A stretch of DNA of 14,364 bases from Methanobacteriota archaeon (GTDB taxonomy: Archaea > Thermoplasmatota > Poseidoniia > Poseidoniales > Thalassarchaeaceae): the NCBI GenBank assembly GCA_002719615.1, contig PBHZ01000025.1:1-14364 (forward strand). Reading direction: 5' to 3'. Positions 11,601 to 14,364 of the stretch are shown in pieces; positions within the stretch are counted from its first letter, which is position 1, and each line of letters opens with the position of its first letter. The notes under the pieces are model-generated. The model ran no database searches and was not told the origin of the DNA. It worked only from the letters and a program-made list of their open reading frames with translations. A program made the translations under genes and the position numbers.

Positions 11601-12130
11601 TTTCCATCATCATCAATTAGAGGGGGTTGGTATATTTGATAAGATGCAATTTCAAAATCCCAAGTTCTTTTAGTTTTACTATTGTATACTTGAGCAGAAA
11701 CCATAGGTCTATAATATCTTAATTGAACACTATCATCTTCAGCCAATATTTCATATAATTGAGATTCATTTAATGATGAAATAATTTCTCCCTCAGAATT
11801 GATTTCTTGCAAGTAATTTCTAATTTTAATTACCTTTGAATCACCATAAGTATTTGCCAGAGGAGTCAATACCTTTACTATATCTGACACCGAAGCATTA
11901 GTTGCAAAATCAAAATCTCTAGGGGTTTTCTTAAGAAGTATGTCCCTTGCCGCACCCCCGACTATATAGACTTCAGCCTTTTCCCAAGTTTTACCACTCT
12001 TTGGAATTGCAGGACCTTTATTAGTAATTTGAGTTAAAATTCTAGTTACCATAGTAATAATTGAACTCTCATCTCTCGGCATTACAGAATTTAATGCAGA
12101 CCAAAGACTAGTCCTAAGTTTATTGACCAT
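8690..12130 (-). CDS. Class II CCA-adding/poly(A) polymerase head fused to a long unknown region with a zinc ribbon
   Basis: 1146 aa. Residues 52-80 hold the class II nucleotidyltransferase signature VYIVGGAARDILL...RDFDFATNA: Gly-Gly 58-59, R62-D63 and catalytic carboxylates D72/D74. E160 (TWDFEIASY) is a likely third carboxylate. HLSNSDFTINSLAID (191-205), FTGGLEDMKSGLI and RTMLRAIKLSNDEGFKLD complete the head and neck. The family adds CCA (or poly A) to RNA 3' ends. Host archaea use the unrelated class I CCA enzyme, so this is a bacterial/eukaryotic-type gene. From about residue 400 to the end I recognise no domain except a zinc ribbon, C776-PS-C779...C798-x4-C803. Normal enzymes are about 400-500 aa, so some 650 residues are extra. 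A promoter box ends 20 nt before the ATG. The SprT-like gene follows by 11 bp. Confidence 0.8.
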   Translation of the reverse strand: MVNKLRTSLWSALNSVMPRDESSIITMVTRILTQITNKGPAIPKSGKTWEKAEVYIVGGAARDILLKKTPRDFDFATNASVSDIVKVLTPLANTYGDSKVIKIRNYLQEINSEGEIISSLNESQLYEILAEDDSVQLRYYRPMVSAQVYNSKTKRTWDFEIASYQIYQPPLIDDDGNYQTNTLMVKSLEEHLSNSDFTINSLAIDKDGKIEDFTGGLEDMKSGLIKSTSEPEEMFRNQPRTMLRAIKLSNDEGFKLDKKTESALKKVKFEELIPVRPNIKRQLINEILMTPSGIQMLNKYGITEQLIYEYGGVPSKDILKRITLGYKNLNRYMRPPQSGEIDTSKDAIQALLIYFISESYAESSVSIESNYVKDSQKQSLTPEIYKAIHYYKYFRPPEILRKQFSIFFRAIQKYLDSGIPTDLYEVKRELDSFFEKNAGLLVPKDLLNCFNSVIIPISLDKGISFDKISNKNRFLFNLYSAKYQNLLKYQDKAIKHIVSYYNITEDEASQICKDAIANVMIAKEKSASWEFILTNMLTSSKYKLSFTGDIKQIAGVLDDKKNYDYSMERIISEYCQKTGVKGPKNTTIPQKEMRDLREYIDAYEEFADELEDWEDEQVENIEFFRKVINLIIFNWIVGFTPEGKASKIKNWVNKWFSYPLDSMLFSDFEIIADNRDIKKNKNVLIGKMTSEELKTYDKLQFEYNKFMSYGHSIWNDNLTEGLRLVLDSARDKTIELLKDENAYSAFFPQKMIVDDDMTYISELKMNPGFGQQFESCPSCGGKDFMKYINPEGEDIFRCITKNCYMEIDNTKQLKYYNRNMNAKQLDWIMFYENTYVHKPVVSNIYERLQLSLSKEDRKTLNTCKNEYNEHMYNVHKSFRESYDIIDVDNPDFNWAKSATNFFEKYRRMILDINIQQTRDQLVKRDVFEDSDFDRDNSKKSDDAIYEYSLVYDWILFNSENSYKLTKIDFIRSIFNSYIRYSRKNKKFLPLQREYYDIVDNPENWSDFYGKHYKDIAMDYYKTLRGLITEDGLLIDSKYWKTNREIYKFLNDKNWFEEAHMENIVPLFYSTGKWFDLETKLGGDDKLVVLNELSTIIYSILEIHNPKSWGDVAKIYNELPIDKMEYGLLTANLAKYIYDKCIQPYVD

Positions 12131-12150
12131 GACTTATTATTTGTGTATTT

Positions 12151-12160
12151 GATATATAAT
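12151..12160 (-). promoter_or_regulatory. Leaderless promoter box of the CCA-polymerase-like gene
   Basis: Minus-strand ATTATATATC, then exactly 20 nt, then the ATG at 12130. No Shine-Dalgarno site precedes the ATG. It overlaps the short gap after the 91-aa gene. Confidence 0.55.
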
Positions 12161-12165
12161 AATTA

Positions 12166-12441
12166 CTAATTAACCTCTAATGGATAATTTAATTCTCTAT
12201 TACATTTTACCAAATATTTAATTTGTTCTTGAATGTCTAATAACAAATAATCACTAATATATTGCATAGGATTCAAGGTTAAAATAAATTTCTTCTCATT
12301 ACCTTCTAATACTAAATTTCCTTTAAAATGGGCTTGACTTAGAAAAATTTCAATATCATTTAATGTTTTATAGATAAGATTAGATAATTCAACATTTTTA
12401 TTCAACATTCTTTTAGTTTTATTCTCAATTACAATCTTCAT
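12166..12441 (-). CDS. 91-aa protein of unknown function
   Basis: MKIVIENKTKRML... is a mixed α/β soluble protein without TM segments or Cys motifs. A β-strand start is followed by a long helix (VELSNLIYKTLNDIEIFLSQ), a β-hairpin (GNLVLEGNEKKFILTLN) and a helix with DYLLLDIQEQIKYLVKC. It is preceded by AAGGTGA-N4-ATG, a strong ribosome site, and by a TTTAAATATC box 23 nt upstream, so it may be made both from its own promoter and by read-through from the RNR gene, which ends 42 bp upstream. The position between RNR and the CCA-like gene gives no further clue. No family is recognised. Confidence 0.65.
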   Translation of the reverse strand: MKIVIENKTKRMLNKNVELSNLIYKTLNDIEIFLSQAHFKGNLVLEGNEKKFILTLNPMQYISDYLLLDIQEQIKYLVKCNRELNYPLEVN

Positions 12442-12464
12442 ATAATCACCTTGAATTAATTTTT

Positions 12465-12474
12465 GATATTTAAA
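12465..12474 (-). promoter_or_regulatory. TATA-like box and GGTGA site of the 91-aa gene
   Basis: Minus-strand TTTAAATATC ends 23 nt before the ATG at 12441. GGTGA follows it, 4 nt before the ATG. A leaderless transcript from this box would lose the GGTGA site, so that site probably serves the RNR read-through message. Confidence 0.48.
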
Positions 12475-12483
12475 CTTTAACTA

Positions 12484-14364
12484 TCAAATTTCACAAATAC
12501 CGCTTGGACAATCACTTTGTGCCGCCCCAATCTCAACTTCTTGTTCCTTCAGGTATGAAATTGCTTCTTCAATTTCTAATGGAACTAGGGGCTCATTTCC
12601 TCTACTTCCACTTCTATAAACTGTAGTTCCTTTCAATTTAGGACCATATTTAAGAAGTAAAGAACCATATTTATCTATAGGATAATCATTAGGTAGATTA
12701 ATGGTTTTACTTACTGCATTATCAATATGTTTTTGAACTACACTTTGCATCCTTAAATGGTCTTCAACATCAATTTGATGCGCTGATACAAATGCAGACA
12801 AATCATAATTTTGCTCATACAAATCTTTAAACAATGGGTCAATTACAATTTCTTCTTTGATGACTCTTTCATTGGAATCATCTTCTGAAGCGTAATACCT
12901 TCTCTTATATCCTGCACTAAATACAGGTTCAATTCCAGAGGAAGTTGCAGCCATGATAGAAGTAGTCCCAGTAGGTGCAATAGTCAATATTGCACAATTC
13001 CTAATACCATATTCTCTAATTTTCGCTCTTGTTCCCTTGGTTAGAGTCTTACAAAAACCAGATTCCAAAAACTTTTCTGAATTAAAGGCAGGGAATGGTC
13101 CTTTCTCAGCGGCTAAATATGTTGAAGCCTCATAACCTCTCTTTTTAATAAAATTAAAAATCTTATCCACCATCTTTCTTCCTTCTGCATTATTATACTT
13201 TAAGCCTAACTTAATCAATGCATGACCCAATCCCATAATCCCCAATCCAATTCTTCTAACTTCTTGACAATTCTGTTCAATCTTCTTCAATGGATAGACA
13301 TTTACATCCAAAACATTGTCTAAGAACCTAACGCCTAAAGTAACTGTATCTGCTAGTGAATCCCAATCAATATCATTAGTTTCAGAATCAATATGATTAA
13401 CCAAATTAATGGCACCCAAATCACAACAACCATATTCTTCAAGCCAAATTTCACCACAAGGGTTTGTGCTAACTAATTTCTTATGATACCAAATGTTATT
13501 CATATCATTTGCAAAGCCTTGATTCAAAATTCCAGGCTCTCCAGATTCCCAAGAATTTTTAATAATAATGTCCCAAATTTCCCTTGCCTTAACTCTCCCC
13601 ATTTCTTTACCGCCCCATTCAAATTCAATAAACTCATCGTTTTTAATAGAGTCAAAGAATTTTTGGTCAACCAAAACAGAAACATTCGCATTTTTCAATC
13701 TTTGGTCAAGTTGATATTTAATCAAAGACTTAACTACTTCTTCAAAATCTCCTGAATACATTTCAACAATTCTATCTAAATCATCTTTAGGTAAATTAGG
13801 ATAAGTATTATTCATAAATTCAACTAGATTATCTTTATTTACATCAACTTTATTGAATTTTTTATGTAGGAATTCTAAAATATCTGCATGGTCATACCTA
13901 AGACATTGCATTAATGCTGTCCTTCTACCGCCACCTGCCTTAATAACTTCTCCCGTTTGGTTAATAATTTCCATTAAAGAGACTGCCCCTGTAGATTCAC
14001 CACCAGTTCCTCTAATGGGAGCCCCCCTCGGCCTTACTGGACTAAAATTCATACCAACTCCACCTCCAGTTCCTGAAATAATCAACATATCATTAACGGC
14101 CTTACCCCAACCTTCTCTAGTATCTTCAGTAGGGATTACAAAACAATTTAACAATTGCCCCTTCATCCTTCCACTACCATACCAAATTCTACCGCCTGGA
14201 ATAAATTTATTTTCTACCATGGCCTTTGAAAATCTTTCAGCATATTTCTCACTACTTCCATTTTCAGCCATGGCAACGTGTTTTGCAACTCTTAGACAAG
14301 CCTCTTCATAGGTCTCGTTAGCAGTAATTGCATATCTTTGTTTAAAAATTATTTCAGCAAAATC
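12484..14364 (-). CDS. nrdJ: Adenosylcobalamin-dependent (class II) ribonucleotide reductase, partial (N-terminus beyond window)
   Basis: The frame is open from the right edge; 626 residues are seen. The 31 codons before the first internal ATG (14271) still match the family (FAEIIFKQRYAITANETYEEACLRVA), so that ATG is not the start. Visible motifs: C74 (LLNCFVIPTED, redox Cys), SGTGGGVGMNFSPVRPRG, RRTALMQCLRYDHADILEF, the active-site loop N301-PC303-G-E305 with thiyl Cys303, RRIGLGIMGLGHALIKLG, APTGTTSIMAATSSGIEP, TVYRSGSRG, and a C-terminal CPSGIC pair that would regenerate the active site. SGTGGGVGMNF and TVYRSGSR favour class II over class I. It makes dNDPs/dNTPs for replication without oxygen or a second subunit. 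There is extra sequence of about 45 residues after the DILEFLHKK segment. Class II RNRs are common in viruses of marine microbes. Confidence 0.92.
   Translation of the reverse strand, partial: DFAEIIFKQRYAITANETYEEACLRVAKHVAMAENGSSEKYAERFSKAMVENKFIPGGRIWYGSGRMKGQLLNCFVIPTEDTREGWGKAVNDMLIISGTGGGVGMNFSPVRPRGAPIRGTGGESTGAVSLMEIINQTGEVIKAGGGRRTALMQCLRYDHADILEFLHKKFNKVDVNKDNLVEFMNNTYPNLPKDDLDRIVEMYSGDFEEVVKSLIKYQLDQRLKNANVSVLVDQKFFDSIKNDEFIEFEWGGKEMGRVKAREIWDIIIKNSWESGEPGILNQGFANDMNNIWYHKKLVSTNPCGEIWLEEYGCCDLGAINLVNHIDSETNDIDWDSLADTVTLGVRFLDNVLDVNVYPLKKIEQNCQEVRRIGLGIMGLGHALIKLGLKYNNAEGRKMVDKIFNFIKKRGYEASTYLAAEKGPFPAFNSEKFLESGFCKTLTKGTRAKIREYGIRNCAILTIAPTGTTSIMAATSSGIEPVFSAGYKRRYYASEDDSNERVIKEEIVIDPLFKDLYEQNYDLSAFVSAHQIDVEDHLRMQSVVQKHIDNAVSKTINLPNDYPIDKYGSLLLKYGPKLKGTTVYRSGSRGNEPLVPLEIEEAISYLKEQEVEIGAAQSDCPSGICEI

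Noticed and set aside
14269..14271. ATG at 14271 as the RNR start
   Set aside because: The frame stays open to the window edge and the upstream 31 residues match class II RNR sequence, so the true start lies outside.
13853..14311. Plus-strand Pro-rich ORF opposite the RNR gene
   Set aside because: Antisense of conserved RNR Gly-rich motifs; the minus-strand frame is unambiguous.

Overview
This AT-rich window reads as part of the genome of a large archaeal virus (or virus-like extrachromosomal element), probably from a marine, euryarchaeal-type host. The archaeal signs are TATA-like boxes placed about 26 nt ahead of start codons (leaderless promoters) and GGTGA Shine-Dalgarno sites ahead of genes inside operons. 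The viral signs are the dense packing, near-uniform minus-strand coding, many tiny membrane proteins, a phage-type HTH protein, a stand-alone tRNA, a class II ribonucleotide reductase and proteins with no obvious cellular role. The host assignment is inference. It leans partly on GCTxxxAxNYDxxAxxDDGSC-type repeats, common in marine archaea and bacteria.

Layout, left to right. (1) 1-3618, minus strand: a surface/envelope block. It holds a secreted protein with calcium-binding DxDxDG repeats and a Gly-Gln repeat tail (cut by the left edge), a small HTH protein, two 2-TM proteins, and a large type II membrane protein with exposed Cys/Asp repeats. (2) 3676-4233, plus strand: a divergent island of three Cys-rich mini-proteins, the only plus-strand genes. 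(3) 4220-7921, minus strand: a second membrane block. It holds a multi-TM protein, a membrane-anchored glutamyl-tRNA-synthetase-like protein with a degenerate HIGH motif, a 45-aa very basic protein using only AAG for lysine, and four small TM proteins. (4) 7974-14364, minus strand: an information/nucleotide block. It holds tRNA-Arg(UCU), a SprT-like metalloprotease, a 1146-aa protein with a class II CCA-adding/poly(A)-polymerase head and an internal zinc ribbon, a 91-aa unknown, and an adenosylcobalamin-type ribonucleotide reductase cut by the right edge.

How they may work together: the RNR supplies deoxynucleotides for genome replication. The tRNA-Arg fits the AGA/AGG-dominated arginine codons and, with the CCA-enzyme-like and GluRS-like proteins, gives a translation/tRNA theme. 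The small TM proteins, the basic protein and the Cys/Asp-rich surface proteins look like virion components. Three small proteins (64, 45 and 120 aa) recall families I associate from memory with large eukaryotic DNA viruses. The most striking items are the membrane-anchored GluRS homologue, the CCA-polymerase fusion and the uniform promoter code (WTTAWATA box, then 20-23 nt, then start). No gene-free stretch exceeds 300 bases.
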